From: a virus
Direction: 5' to 3' (one strand)
DNA: 43,459 nucleotides
Virus record (IMG/VR): IMGVR_UViG_3300027302_000010
Span: 1 to 43,459 of that record
In this document: piece by piece, positions 14,901 to 23,294 of the stretch
How the letters are laid out: each line of letters opens with the position of its first letter
Position numbering within the stretch: the first letter of the stretch is position 1
Translations under genes and position numbers: made by a program
Notes under the pieces: generated by a model
What the model was told of the DNA's origin: nothing
Seen by the model: the letters and a program-made list of their open reading frames with translations, nothing else
Databases searched by the model: none

Positions 14901-17900
14901 TGATGTTGGCAGCAGTAGCGCCGGCTTCTCCTTGAACCAGCGCGCCCATGTCCCTCATGCGGCCACCAACCCGCTGCGCCAATTCCCGCTCGAACGGAAT
15001 GTTGTCAGCAAAGAGCCACATCATCTGAGCTTTGCTCTTGAGGCCGTATCGGGCGGAACGCAGTGATACCTGCTCAACCTGGGTGGCAGTCCACGGCAGG
15101 TTGACATTGATCTGGGTTGTCGGATGAGTGCCGGTCTTGTCGTGCAGTGACAAGCCGGTGCCTCCCTTAGCCATGGTGGCGACCAGGACCATAGGTTGCT
15201 TTCCGCGCCATTCTTCGAGGTTCTTCTGGGCTTGGGAATCTGGAATGGAGCCAGTGAAGATCGCGACGTTCTGTGCCCCAATCTCGCGTTTAATGACATC
15301 TTCAGCAGACGGTATCTCGATAGCCGAGACGCCAACCTTGTCCATCGTGGACTCCAGAAGGTTGATCAGTCCGTCTGACAGCAAACCAGGGTAATCGCTT
15401 CTCCTAGGCGATTCACCGCCCATCATTTTAGCCAGCGCCTTGGCGCGCTTAAATTCCTGCTGGAGACGGCGCTGTTCGTTGATGTCGATGGTTCTCTCCG
15501 CCTTGGTCTCAACGAAGATGATCGGCCAACGGCCAGCATTCAAAGCTCGCCATGCCTCGTTGATCGCGTTTCCAACCTTCGACGCTTCCAGCAGGCGCTT
15601 CTTGTAGTTGATCACCCACATCTTGTCCGTACCGTCTAGCGAGCCCTTTTGGTTTTCCGCTTCGTCGGAGAACGCGTTGTAGATGTCGGTCCATTTCTGG
15701 TTACCCTTGATAGCCACCAGACGCGAATCAACTTGATCCGCCGGCAGCCGGGTCTTTCGGGCCGTGAAGATGCCCTCCTTTCGGAAGAAGTTTCTCGCCG
15801 CAATTTGATCCTGCTCGTTGGTCTTGGTCGGAAGCCAAACGGTTCTCACTACCTGACCGTCTTTTTTGATCGGGGTCGCTCCGTATGCCGCAGCGAACTG
15901 TTTGTAGTCACCGTTGAACGAATCAAAGATTCCAGTGTTCAGCAGGTAGGCTGTCTGAGTCGGGTTCTCGAACGGCGTTGCAGTCGAGAAGATTGGGAAC
16001 TTGGTTTGCTGGATCCACTCCTGAGCCTTCTTGGCCTGCTCTGATCCGCTTCCAGCCAGGTTCTTGATCGCGTGCGCTTCGTCGAAGATTATCACGTCTG
16101 AGTCTTCCGCTGGGAGATCCTTCATCTCCGAGTAGGTGATGAACTTTACGGGTCCGAGATTGTAGGCCTTGAGATCCTGCTGGATCTGTTTGATCAGACC
16201 CCGGTTGAGGGTAACGTAGATGATCTTGCGGGCGAAACGGTCCTGCATCTCGCGAATACCAGCCCCAAGCACGAAGGTCTTTCCGGTTCCAGGTGCGCTG
16301 GAAAGCATGAAGAATGGGCGCTTGGTTGCAAACGCTTGGACCATGAGGGCTGCATCTTCAATCTGCTCATCCCCAACTTCCCTTGGGATCCCAAAGTCTT
16401 CACCCTGTCGGATAAGCTCCTGGGTTTCTACGCTAAGATAGTTGTCAACGCCTCCATCCAATCCGCTTCGGTCGGGCCGGTTGTCCGCATCCTCTCGGAG
16501 TTTTCGGAGTTCAACATCACGGGAATAAGCCGGGCTACCACTTCTTTGTCCGCCAGCAACCCCTGAATCAGCTCTTGATCGCTCGATAAACTGCCCAAGA
16601 CCGGCGGCAGAGATGGTGTAGGTGCGGCTGTCTTTGGAATACCGTCCACCAGCGGCGCGGAGGTCGTCCTGGCGGTCGTAAGTTTTGCCCCGGAGGGTGA
16701 TGCTGCCATCCGGGTTCTGCTGAGCGGTGATCTTAAGGCCAGTGAGGAAGGATTGGTTTTCATCGGTGAGGATTGCTTCAGCTTTCGCTTTCTCTTCTGT
16801 GACCGCGTTCTGGTATTCCGGCAGTGAATTGATGTAGTCGCCAACTTGCCGAGTGCGTGATCCTGGCGCGGCGCTCCTGGTGCTTCTGACCAGCCATGCG
16901 GCGTAGTCTGGCTGCTGCGCAAGGAGGTCTTTGACCAGGAGGTTGGAATGTTTTCCGAATCCAACGGTTTGGTTGGCGATCGGGTTTTGAGGTGACGGGG
17001 CGGGCGCGGGCCGAGGTGCGGGGGTTGGTTTGGGTGCAGCTGGCGCAGCGGCCGGCGCCGGTGTCACTGGACCCGGCTCATTAAAATCCAGCGTCACGCC
17101 CTTGCCAGCGTTCCTGAACACGCGAACCGGTGCGCCGCTGGAAATCTTCTGAAGAGCGTTGTCGAGCGCCTTCTCAGAAGACGCGTCTATCGTGACATCC
17201 TGGTCAACCTTGATGGTGTACTTAGGCGATGATCCGCGCTCGTCAGGCGTTCCAACTATCGATTTAGCGAACGCGATGATGTCCCCAGTATCGCGATCAA
17301 TCATGCCATCCACCTTGCGATCCTGGAACGGGAAGGTGCGTGAGGTTACAGGAGCGACTGGTGCGGCAGCAGGAGTAGGGGTAGCAGGCGCAACCGGGGT
17401 TTCTGCCGGCGTAGCTGGAACCTCAGCTGGCGTAGCAGCGAACGCTGGTTGCACCCCAGCAGTCGTGTCAATTTTGACCCATCCGTTTACCTCATCGAAC
17501 TGGAACCCAGCATTTTGCAGCTGGCGAATACGGCGAACATAATCCTCGAAACGGGTTATTTCTTCTTCATTGAGAATATCGGTAGCATCACCCTCTCCGA
17601 TAGCATTAACCATTGCAAGGTACTCCTGCGTATCCTCAATGCTTAGCGGCTGGACTTCGGTGGGAGCGGCGGGAGTTGACGTTTCAGAGGCAGCAACCGT
17701 CTCGGGCGCAACAGCAGTAACCTCGACCGGAGTCTCCTCATCAACAACATCCGTCTCCAGAGCTATGTCTGGAATCTTGGCTTCTTCCCCAGGAGCGCCA
17801 CCGGTCACGGTCGGCGGAACGATGTTAATCGGCCCGGAAGGAGCGCCGCCTGAGTTGATGCCGGCGAGAGTGGCTGTCGCGTTGGGGAGGAGTTCCGCGT

Positions 17901-19059
17901 TATTTCCTCCGACTGAGGAGCGCGCAGCTGGGTCTTCGTTAAGGAGGTCCAGAATGCTTCCTGGCTCAGGTTCCGTAAACGGCTGCCCTGCGACTATCCT
18001 GTTATTGATTTCGTTGATCTGTTGATCCGAAAGCGGTCCTTCAGCCAATCTGGTGTCTCGGAATTCCTGAAGCCTATCCAGTCGATTCTTCCGCAACTTG
18101 GATCCAAGCAACGCCAAAGGAATCGAGGTAATGGCTCCAACGGTTCCACCAACCCCAGATGCGTCCAGAACTCCGGCCGTGAACTCTGCCTCTGGATTGT
18201 AAGCCATCTCACTGACGTTTCCACCTACCTGTTCCAGTCCCTCTTGGGCAAATTCCCCGACTGTAGGCTTCACGCCCTGCTTGGCGAAATACCCGGCAAG
18301 CTTCTTGGTGTTCTCAACAGTCTGTCCAGCGGCGAGCTTGGGGATAAGTTTTCCGCCACCCTGGGTGATTTGCTTGAGACCAGGAACTACGCCTAGGAAT
18401 CGCTCGGTTGCATAACCCAGCGGTGCGTTGAGTCCGAACTGAAGCGCCTGTTGGTACTTCTTCTCCTCCTGCAACCGGCTTGCCTCAGCGCCATTTCCAG
18501 CTGCCATCGCCTCCGCGATCTTGTTGTCGTAGAAACGCCCCGCTTTTTCCGCAGCATCCTCAGCAGTGCTACCTGCGTAGATTGCTGGTCCGAGATAAGG
18601 GATGAACGAGGTTGCCGACGATCCGATTCCGGAACCCACCTGAGTAAGAAAATCCTGCTCACGCAATGGGCTGACCGGAAACATCTTCTCGGCGCCGCGT
18701 TGAAGGGACTCGCCCGCCTGATACAGACCTGTCTGCTCAACTGGAACAGGTGCAGGTTTCTCGACTGGTGTAACAGTTTCTGGACCAAGGAAAGTCGATT
18801 CGGCTTGCTGCCAAATTGGAATTCCCGTTTCAGGGTTTACATCGGGAGGCTGAAGCCAATCGGTGAGGCGCGCCGCCGCTTTCATGGCTTTGCCGATTGT
18901 ACGTGGAGGCTCACGCACTGTCGCTGCGCCAGCGGCCCCTAAAGCACCCTGCTTAGACTGCTCGTAGAAATTCCTCGTTGCTTCCAGGACCGCATCGTCA
19001 CTGAGGTCGTCCGGAAACGAGAGGCGAGCTACATCTGGAATCTCAACGATGCGTGGCAT
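8983..19059 (-). CDS. Giant polyvalent protein with internal SF2/SNF2-type helicase
   Basis: 3358 residues, 23% of the window. Order: N-terminal Gly/Ala-rich hydrophobic segments (about 140-330); Pro-rich linkers (about 445-700); a stretch like the exonuclease X C-terminal domain (GFGKHSNLLVKDLL, about 702); an AAGGRYS segment (about 804); then a full helicase with APGTGKT (922-928), DEAH (993-996), STATP and EQVSLRSARYG (to about 1339). A 108-residue tandem repeat follows (about 2270-2485). Near 3050 a hydrophobic segment (GLSGLFVGLVLSGALRVF) precedes a basic C-terminus. Polyvalent proteins of this type are known to enter the cell with phage DNA. Its place after two ejection-type proteins supports virion location; an ATP-driven role in DNA entry or defence evasion is inference. 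Confidence 0.85.
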   Translation of the reverse strand: MPRIVEIPDVARLSFPDDLSDDAVLEATRNFYEQSKQGALGAAGAATVREPPRTIGKAMKAAARLTDWLQPPDVNPETGIPIWQQAESTFLGPETVTPVEKPAPVPVEQTGLYQAGESLQRGAEKMFPVSPLREQDFLTQVGSGIGSSATSFIPYLGPAIYAGSTAEDAAEKAGRFYDNKIAEAMAAGNGAEASRLQEEKKYQQALQFGLNAPLGYATERFLGVVPGLKQITQGGGKLIPKLAAGQTVENTKKLAGYFAKQGVKPTVGEFAQEGLEQVGGNVSEMAYNPEAEFTAGVLDASGVGGTVGAITSIPLALLGSKLRKNRLDRLQEFRDTRLAEGPLSDQQINEINNRIVAGQPFTEPEPGSILDLLNEDPAARSSVGGNNAELLPNATATLAGINSGGAPSGPINIVPPTVTGGAPGEEAKIPDIALETDVVDEETPVEVTAVAPETVAASETSTPAAPTEVQPLSIEDTQEYLAMVNAIGEGDATDILNEEEITRFEDYVRRIRQLQNAGFQFDEVNGWVKIDTTAGVQPAFAATPAEVPATPAETPVAPATPTPAAAPVAPVTSRTFPFQDRKVDGMIDRDTGDIIAFAKSIVGTPDERGSSPKYTIKVDQDVTIDASSEKALDNALQKISSGAPVRVFRNAGKGVTLDFNEPGPVTPAPAAAPAAPKPTPAPRPAPAPSPQNPIANQTVGFGKHSNLLVKDLLAQQPDYAAWLVRSTRSAAPGSRTRQVGDYINSLPEYQNAVTEEKAKAEAILTDENQSFLTGLKITAQQNPDGSITLRGKTYDRQDDLRAAGGRYSKDSRTYTISAAGLGQFIERSRADSGVAGGQRSGSPAYSRDVELRKLREDADNRPDRSGLDGGVDNYLSVETQELIRQGEDFGIPREVGDEQIEDAALMVQAFATKRPFFMLSSAPGTGKTFVLGAGIREMQDRFARKIIYVTLNRGLIKQIQQDLKAYNLGPVKFITYSEMKDLPAEDSDVIIFDEAHAIKNLAGSGSEQAKKAQEWIQQTKFPIFSTATPFENPTQTAYLLNTGIFDSFNGDYKQFAAAYGATPIKKDGQVVRTVWLPTKTNEQDQIAARNFFRKEGIFTARKTRLPADQVDSRLVAIKGNQKWTDIYNAFSDEAENQKGSLDGTDKMWVINYKKRLLEASKVGNAINEAWRALNAGRWPIIFVETKAERTIDINEQRRLQQEFKRAKALAKMMGGESPRRSDYPGLLSDGLINLLESTMDKVGVSAIEIPSAEDVIKREIGAQNVAIFTGSIPDSQAQKNLEEWRGKQPMVLVATMAKGGTGLSLHDKTGTHPTTQINVNLPWTATQVEQVSLRSARYGLKSKAQMMWLFADNIPFERELAQRVGGRMRDMGALVQGEAGATAANIKNFNFEDESFSEANAAEAAKKDLTKEEPKVAPPAPAPAAAPKTKKAREWTFRGDILDDIINLGGVMSRSQAKKEGRLDAIKSLYDDAPRLKPFFNKIFAGRSRGTASRNQPDVLLQELAMENPGKYGDMTVAEFWAEIEKAARGREGDTAEARKEAKAAAAGAEEAMLQAQDEAFVDAQTEGMQRAGEPDGPVQISVGSLALGDKFSVQGEQFEVTAVTPEGGYTIRDGEKFGVQQLTEYDTLFVDRPPNQGGPSGGGPGETGPGPRRPRLTEKENQGDLLASTQAEQITLTGEEGIDVEARREKAQAEARAAAEAKAAQDKAQMNLFDESPIQRAGKSAIDAIDQITRNIDENQYSDPLLLTPLAKLALQIAKGLIRTGMAVDRAIRQAVVQARQSYPNDPVNDAELSNRLVGLIERAATDFGMIYTTPGQPVTTKRGAYEDTVAGRRSRTPEVQNAGFQLAVDAFNEAGVKFRQVGDALFAPVDGVDQEEAGRKLIQVAKDKIRDAKEAGRSDTIAELIQSLRNHFGASEAFSPETRDELYLIGQSEASQFGINLASLRASVKDFVAMARNVRGFLTSAIYDNFNGESVKGVMDKIMTEFRGQFTETEIQKIVGEKPDLQEMLNRFGVLALADTGGRVYRAVQARLKAKKAPTQKAKEQRALEDEAIEQIIENALALGVTEPAKPANRKLTPDERLGLMTRPATQAKVQKATEDAVKQAEFNAGWNIMMARAVGNEELRAQYQEAMDAKEDPDPEAIEEGLDLPQYAHWRTIRDGFLNYSPTTLKLAQDVIRGRFKGTQFGPKKVAPPAPAKIDLARLVQQPNAEMSRVIGEQLAAIEGVMDLAGASPEAKARVMQMVTANVGSQIQLARQRVLNNFLDVKAKAAPIGASERLQRLINAGIIEDPRYKGEKTVELLKRVARKYITTQEFKEIATTDQAQKLPALTAKFNAIVGTENLTDEWMQGAVWTYLTERLQQTEKEITGRFFDLTPKPEPTTVGERLRKLINAGIANDPRYQSEPTRKLLKRVAKTYLTADELSGMATRTRAEKLAFLTGKLNQIVAAENLADEWMQGAVWTYLTERMMEAENSVVSQIVGAKDVSFDPALPKTDAQLSADRAKAVERLAGGIRAGLLDQRIAESVAKNPALQRLVPKMSDLVKRVLNTPQAGQAKLAQAFSEALLSELAIDQALADKTGVALAKAFEAKFERARIQALDKATKKLTGKQREEAGPGTPLWQKIEQFVNAGGMNSAALLQSIAKKSGWKVPTDEEVSRFRDLARLEQELSTATEEEINAGITDDIKAAMNEGKRMDVMRELQMRWARMTMPIRGNKQNLARAAKEYGSANTLLKFGFITKQLIDVATQMFVYTPSRAGATAIQRFVSSRDPNRTLRLWKDTATTLEDAYRARFNALNMAYKSALQAAKGRAEKDTIMGLQSGMRALDRINAQATEHYKNGKYAQATVLRILGLAQLSYRFASSLDAFQGVLAEQQEIGAWVESQLRLQGMGQAEARKTAKTIIGDSIAEYALAQALIGDNPNIAPKDRSAAAWNVVRARQYQRIAAAGLDAGDIKGITQNLRSTIGWNIEEEGGPGGVIGQAMKSSGKILSRIGIPDLLGMFSNAVAIGINRGLTFAGGGFVPGAFEGSAWYKSETDKVQRKIEAAAGLGLSGLFVGLVLSGALRVFTRWPDDKEEADRMEREGHKPNTMELDLPDGKMLRVSLNTGPFQFIRPALAAVGELQYTIARRKRLNDKAAAAAKKKGLTFEPRELTAKDVGWALVWGAYSAIAQGRTASGMIGAGTYRGAPDVGKITAATVSPLIPFQPLLREATAMSGAEFNPKDQTFINLLVPTPWSGKVDRNFLGDPVGTPRAQERIMSILTGGTAIVGGEDPDRAYQVLAKTGWTPATPQNNKFFQFGRVQRQATPEELTRMQEVRAVELKTRISQLDPQTATKRQLDRIEDIANAKAKKAVGIR
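11600..12255 (-). repeat. Tandem 108-residue repeat inside the giant gene
   Basis: Two adjacent copies with a period of 324 bp (LINAG is coded at 12196-12210 and again at 11872-11886). Both carry ERL..LINAG, DPRY, LLKRVA and DEWMQGAVWTYLTER. The frame is kept across the junction. Copy 1 and the copy 1/2 boundary are AT-rich compared with the rest of the gene. Confidence 0.85.
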
Positions 19060-19064
19060 AAGCG

Positions 19065-20021
19065 TTACCGAGACGGTATCCAGTTCAGTGTCGATTTATC
19101 AAAGGTGAAGTTCGGAAGTGTGGGCGCTGCGTTGGTAGCGCCGGTGGCAGACGCTCCGCCAGGCGGCTGCGTCGCTTCCCACGCGGCAAACGCTTCATCG
19201 GTCAGCTTGCGGGTCGCAACGACTTTTCCCATTTCATCGAGAATGTTGACCGTGTTCGGCCGATCGGCCTTAACCACCTGGGTTTTTGGTAATTTCCGAA
19301 AGTACGTATCAGGCCCGATCTTGATCGCCTCCATTCCAACCGGAGGTTTGACTTCAATCGTTCGGTCTGGTGCCTGAGCCAAAGTTTCTGGAGTGACTTG
19401 CCCCGGCGACCTGCCCGCCAAAATATCCAAAGTCGTCTCTTCGGCTGGCATACCTCCTGTAGGCCCAAGCATCATGTCGCGCTGGTCGCCAGCAATGTAG
19501 TTATTAACAGCATCTGGAAGTGCCCCAGTGCGGGCGCCACCTGGAATCAGCCCCTGCGAAGCCATGATGCGTTTGAACTGAAAATCATCTTGGGTCTTCT
19601 GGATGATCCCTTTGGTCTTTCCTCGCAGGTAAGACTTGGATTTTCGATCTTCTTCAGAAAGCGTTACATCAGGAAGTGGTGCTCCCATTGTTTCTGCAAA
19701 CCCAACCGTTTCAAGCAACTGATCCTTATCTCCGCCTTCAGCCTGCGCTGTGGCCGAACCGACAATGTCAATTTCTCCTTCGGGAGTTCGTTTTAAGAAC
19801 CTGCCGAACTTGGTCGCCAGTCCCTCTTCGCGAAGTTTTGCGTTCAGCACCGCCGCCTCCCGCCGCTGCTCAACCAAATCCTGGTAATACTGCCCTCGCA
19901 CCCGCGCCTCTTCCTGGCGCTGCGCAATGGCTTCCTCACGCGCCTGGCGCTGATTCGCCAGCTGCACGCCTTGAAGGTACGACTGCCCGATGTTTTCGAG
20001 TCCTGAGAAGGGGTTTGCCAT
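19065..20021 (-). CDS. Probable ejection (internal virion) protein, 318 residues
   Basis: It starts MANPFSGLENIGQSYLQG, then has a long charged helix with a high content of Gln, Glu and Arg (ANQRQAREEAIAQRQEE and onward, about residues 20-75), then a mixed region, with Pro/Gly/Ala-rich C-terminus. T7-type gp15/gp16 partners often show such helices. It lies between the small hydrophobic ejection-like protein and the giant protein, five bases before the latter, which is the usual gene order in podophages. Exact homology is not established. Confidence 0.65.
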   Translation of the reverse strand: MANPFSGLENIGQSYLQGVQLANQRQAREEAIAQRQEEARVRGQYYQDLVEQRREAAVLNAKLREEGLATKFGRFLKRTPEGEIDIVGSATAQAEGGDKDQLLETVGFAETMGAPLPDVTLSEEDRKSKSYLRGKTKGIIQKTQDDFQFKRIMASQGLIPGGARTGALPDAVNNYIAGDQRDMMLGPTGGMPAEETTLDILAGRSPGQVTPETLAQAPDRTIEVKPPVGMEAIKIGPDTYFRKLPKTQVVKADRPNTVNILDEMGKVVATRKLTDEAFAAWEATQPPGGASATGATNAAPTLPNFTFDKSTLNWIPSR

Positions 20022-20025
20022 AAAA

Positions 20026-20763
20026 TTAGCCCATGAGCTTGCGTTGAGTGGAGACCAGATCGCTTTCGCCACCGCTACCGGCGCGACTCTGCGCTCCCAG
20101 CTGCGCAAATCCAAGGTTCGTCAATCCGGATCCAAGTGATCCAAATGCTTGCCCGGCAATTCCAGTTGCGCTCGGCATACCTGCAACACCAAGGAGCGCC
20201 TGCTGTTGTGCGCTGCGTTCACCACCGCGCAATGCGGCAATCTGCTGTGGCGTGAACTCGTAGTTTGCCAGCGGAGCCAGTGGTGTGGTTCCAAGGATGT
20301 TGGCGAACTGTTGTTCACCAAGTCTTGCGGCGTCATAGGAGCCTCGACCTAGGTCTCGAAGAACCAAGTTTCTTCCAGCTGCGCTTCCGGCAAACCCCTT
20401 TTCAAGAGCTTGGCCCGCCGCTCTGCGTTGAATTTGCGCCGCGACATCAGGCGGGAGTTCACCGCGAAGGAGTGCTAGCGCGTTCTGAGTGCGCTGTGCT
20501 TGGCCTTCTTGATAACCAGGAATCTGGATGCCAAGCGACTCCAACAGCTGGGCGCGGTTGAACGCGTTGCGCTCGGCCTCCATCTCGCGAGCGCGGGGAG
20601 CATTCAAGGAGGACTCTCCAAGAACGGACCCGATGTTAATGCCAGGAAGATTTGCGGCGTCACGCGCTTGTTTGCGTGCGGCGCTCGCAGACGATGCCTG
20701 CATTCCTGCGCCCGCCGCTGATCCGACGAGCCCAACTCCTATTGCTGTTCCTACCCAAGACAT
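20026..20763 (-). CDS. Probable internal virion protein with N-terminal membrane helix
   Basis: 245 residues from the ATG at 20761-20763 (MSWVGTAIGVGLVGSAAGAG). The Gly/Ala-rich hydrophobic N-terminus can insert in a membrane and is typical of the smallest T7-like ejection protein, which forms the outer-membrane pore. A helical core rich in Ala, Gln and Arg (AREMEAERNAFNRAQLLESL; RAAGQALEKGFAGSAAGRNL) follows. It lies four bases upstream of the next ejection-like gene. Confidence 0.65.
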   Translation of the reverse strand: MSWVGTAIGVGLVGSAAGAGMQASSASAARKQARDAANLPGINIGSVLGESSLNAPRAREMEAERNAFNRAQLLESLGIQIPGYQEGQAQRTQNALALLRGELPPDVAAQIQRRAAGQALEKGFAGSAAGRNLVLRDLGRGSYDAARLGEQQFANILGTTPLAPLANYEFTPQQIAALRGGERSAQQQALLGVAGMPSATGIAGQAFGSLGSGLTNLGFAQLGAQSRAGSGGESDLVSTQRKLMG

Positions 20764-21215
20764 AGTAAGTATTTGTTGTCCCTCATGTAAGTGAGGTCGT
20801 TGCGTATCTCTTCGTGATTTTTTTTGTTCAGCGGGTTGGGATGAACAGTCACCCAAACCGTGTCCTCTTGAATCAAAATCGCCCTTCGCGTCTGCGGCAG
20901 GGTAATTCCGTACATCGGCGCCGTGTAGGTCACAAGTCCCTCGGTTTCACTGATCACCGTGAGCTTTCCTTGAAGCAGGAAAAACGGGTGATCGAACTTG
21001 TGAATACGACTGGTGATGATTGATCCAGCTGGCGCAAAGATTTCCCGCACGTACAACCCCTCTGGGTAAGTATGGTTGAGCGGGCACTCGATCTGCGGCT
21101 TGTCCGAGACAAACGCTTCCCAACGATCCAGTCGATCGTCGAGCGGAACGTCTGCGTCAGTCAGAAATTCCAACCACGTCACCGGCTGCACTACAACTGG
21201 AAGCTCTTCGGTCAT
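20751..21215 (-). CDS. Cupin-like virion-region protein, 154 residues
   Basis: A beta-barrel pattern with EGLYVREIFAPAGSIITSRI, FDHPFFLLQGKLTVI and a following strand-rich part (VTYTAPMYGITLP ... VWVTVHPNP) fits a cupin fold. The His in DHPFF and the H in TSRIHKF could form part of a metal site. Cupin-type proteins appear in tail modules of some podophages, but their role is unknown. Start and stop overlap both neighbours: TGATG with the upstream gene and 13 bases with the downstream gene. Confidence 0.7.
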   Translation of the reverse strand: MTEELPVVVQPVTWLEFLTDADVPLDDRLDRWEAFVSDKPQIECPLNHTYPEGLYVREIFAPAGSIITSRIHKFDHPFFLLQGKLTVISETEGLVTYTAPMYGITLPQTRRAILIQEDTVWVTVHPNPLNKKNHEEIRNDLTYMRDNKYLLCLG

Positions 21216-22300
21216 CAGATAAATCCACCGAAAATGAATTCAGTCTTGGCCGATCCGAACGGCTGCACGTTGATCACGCTGCGCTCGTTGGGGCTGTAGG
21301 CCTCGAGTTCGTTTCGCAAGCTCCGCAGGGACAACTGGATCTCGCGCTCAGCCTCGGTGTATTGATTCCGGTCCTCCTTCTGGATGGCCTTCATCATGTG
21401 CTTGATCGCCTGGAGATTGCCGATGAACAGCCAATCGGAGTCAACGATGGCCGGGATGAACTCCAGACGCACGATCGCCTCGACTACCGTGTTGGTGCAT
21501 TCCTCATCTGGAGGTACGCATCCGTCGCCGTGGTCGATGCAGTCATTTTCCGCTTGCGCGTTGCAGCCGGAGGTTCCGCCGCAAACCTCGGGCATCCCGA
21601 TCAGGTACGTGCGACGGTACTCAGGGTTTTCTTCGCTGGGACCCCAGAGTGCGACTTCCGTGGTCACAGTACCGTTGTAGGTCGAAATGCGCAGCCTTCC
21701 CTGCGTCAACGGCTTCTGGGCGCCGGTGAGTCCAGGCTTCTTGAACTGCTTCGTTGTCCGGACAAACGGAGTGATGTTGGGGTTTGGCAGAGTGACGTAT
21801 TCACCCCACACATACTCGCCGGAAACGGTGTCGTAGGTCCGAATGGCCTCATTGGTTACCGGATCAATCCCTTGAAGCAGGACACGTTTGCCAGCATCAG
21901 CTGCTAGCTCTGGTGCCACCTGAAAATAGCAGGTCTCGATCGAATCCCGATACTGCGTGACCATACCGCGATCCAGCAGCTGGTCTTGCTCGCAGCCCTC
22001 ACGGCCGCAACCAGTGCGCGGCGCCCGTTCGTCGGTCTGGAACTCGTACCACTGGTTCTGGATCGGGATGTTGTACCCGCAGACGTTCATCGCCTCGATC
22101 GTCTTAACCTCGCGAGGCCAAGTAATGCAGCCGGCAGTGACGCAGATGCGCAACTTCTTGTATGTGCCCCACCACTTGCCCATGTCGGCAAGCCGCGCCT
22201 GAGCCTCGTTGAGCAGCTGGACGAAACGCTCGTCGCAGGTGGCCAGTCCGACTGCCTGCGCGATCGTGGAGTTCTTGGCTTGGGCGAGGGTTTTTCTCAT
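21215..22300 (-). CDS. Probable tail/neck adaptor protein, 361 residues
   Basis: The N-terminal part is helical (AVGLATCDERFVQLLNEAQA; LADMGKWWGTYKKLRI) and the remainder is strand-rich with many cysteines (TGCGREGCEQDQ, GGTSGCNAQAENDC), which is unusual for a cytoplasmic protein and may support metal or disulfide stabilisation of a virion. A C-terminal helix (EREIQLSLRSLRNELEAY) ends in FIFGGFI. Podophage head-tail adaptors have this size and layout, but homology was not searched. Confidence 0.6.
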   Translation of the reverse strand: MRKTLAQAKNSTIAQAVGLATCDERFVQLLNEAQARLADMGKWWGTYKKLRICVTAGCITWPREVKTIEAMNVCGYNIPIQNQWYEFQTDERAPRTGCGREGCEQDQLLDRGMVTQYRDSIETCYFQVAPELAADAGKRVLLQGIDPVTNEAIRTYDTVSGEYVWGEYVTLPNPNITPFVRTTKQFKKPGLTGAQKPLTQGRLRISTYNGTVTTEVALWGPSEENPEYRRTYLIGMPEVCGGTSGCNAQAENDCIDHGDGCVPPDEECTNTVVEAIVRLEFIPAIVDSDWLFIGNLQAIKHMMKAIQKEDRNQYTEAEREIQLSLRSLRNELEAYSPNERSVINVQPFGSAKTEFIFGGFI

Positions 22301-23292
22301 GGCGGGGTGTAGAGAGGGTTGAGCGCGGTCGCGTAGACTTTGATGCCGTAGTCAGCGGGAACCATCAAAGCGGACACAAAGAAGAGTGTCGGAAAGAGAT
22401 CGTTTGCCGGTGGAGCTAACGTCGGAAGCTGGCACCAAACATTGACGTTGCTGGCATTGGCAACGGTGAGAAAATTCGGAGCACCATTCGGAACGCCGCC
22501 CTGATGAACCATCATTGCAGCGTCAATTTCTTCTCCTGAGTACCAAGTGAAAACCTTTCCTGACGAACTGGTCCAAGCAACATTTCCGGCCGCAGTTCGC
22601 TTGATTACGGTGCGAACCATGAACGGAATGATTCCAAGTCCTGTCGAAGGATTTGAAAACCCATGAGGAAACAGTAACGCCGTGCCATCTGCTGGTATCG
22701 CTTGGATTGCCGACTCATACGTCAAAAACTGCCGCAAGCTCTGCCGAGTCAAGTCCCGCTTCTGCGTGATCAACTGGAAATTCACGCCATCAAACAGCAC
22801 GGTAACTACCTGACCGACCAAGATGTCGTTGGCGGTCAACGCTGATAATCCGTCTTTGGTTATGGTCTTAGCTCCCTTTCCATCCACATTCAGCGTGCAA
22901 GCGCCAGCATTGGTGTGGTTTGCGAGGAAGGTGTAAATCTGGCCGGTTCGGTAAGCTGAAGCAGCGTTGGGGTAGGCCGGAGAATTGGTGACCGCATAGT
23001 TTCCACCTGCACCTGTTGCCGTGCCTGAAAACACCACTTCGCTGCTGGATCGAATCCACGCCAGATCGGTGGGATTTCCAGACCACTTCATCACGTCGAT
23101 CGGTCGATCAGACGAATCGGTACGCAGCCAATAGAGTGCAGTGTTTCCGGGTGCGGTTTGCGATGTCACCCATTCCGCGCCGGTATTCAGGTTTCCAATC
23201 AGCGCGGCCGCGTAAGCGTCCAGGCGATCCTGTTCGCTCGCGTAGCATTGGGGAGGGGGAAGCTCTCCAGCTGTGATGTCAATCGTTGGCAT
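22297..23292 (-). CDS. Tail structural protein, 331 residues
   Basis: It has a beta-rich tail-type segment in the middle: TGQIYTFLANHTNAGACTLN, then VDGKGAKTITKDGLSAL and VVTVLFDGVNFQLI, a pattern common in short tail fibres and baseplate proteins. The N-terminus (LPPPQCYASEQDRLDAYAAA) is helical. Probably a fibre or a connector between nozzle and spike. It overlaps the next gene by ATGA. Confidence 0.65.
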   Translation of the reverse strand: MPTIDITAGELPPPQCYASEQDRLDAYAAALIGNLNTGAEWVTSQTAPGNTALYWLRTDSSDRPIDVMKWSGNPTDLAWIRSSSEVVFSGTATGAGGNYAVTNSPAYPNAASAYRTGQIYTFLANHTNAGACTLNVDGKGAKTITKDGLSALTANDILVGQVVTVLFDGVNFQLITQKRDLTRQSLRQFLTYESAIQAIPADGTALLFPHGFSNPSTGLGIIPFMVRTVIKRTAAGNVAWTSSSGKVFTWYSGEEIDAAMMVHQGGVPNGAPNFLTVANASNVNVWCQLPTLAPPANDLFPTLFFVSALMVPADYGIKVYATALNPLYTPP

Positions 23293-23294
23293 GG

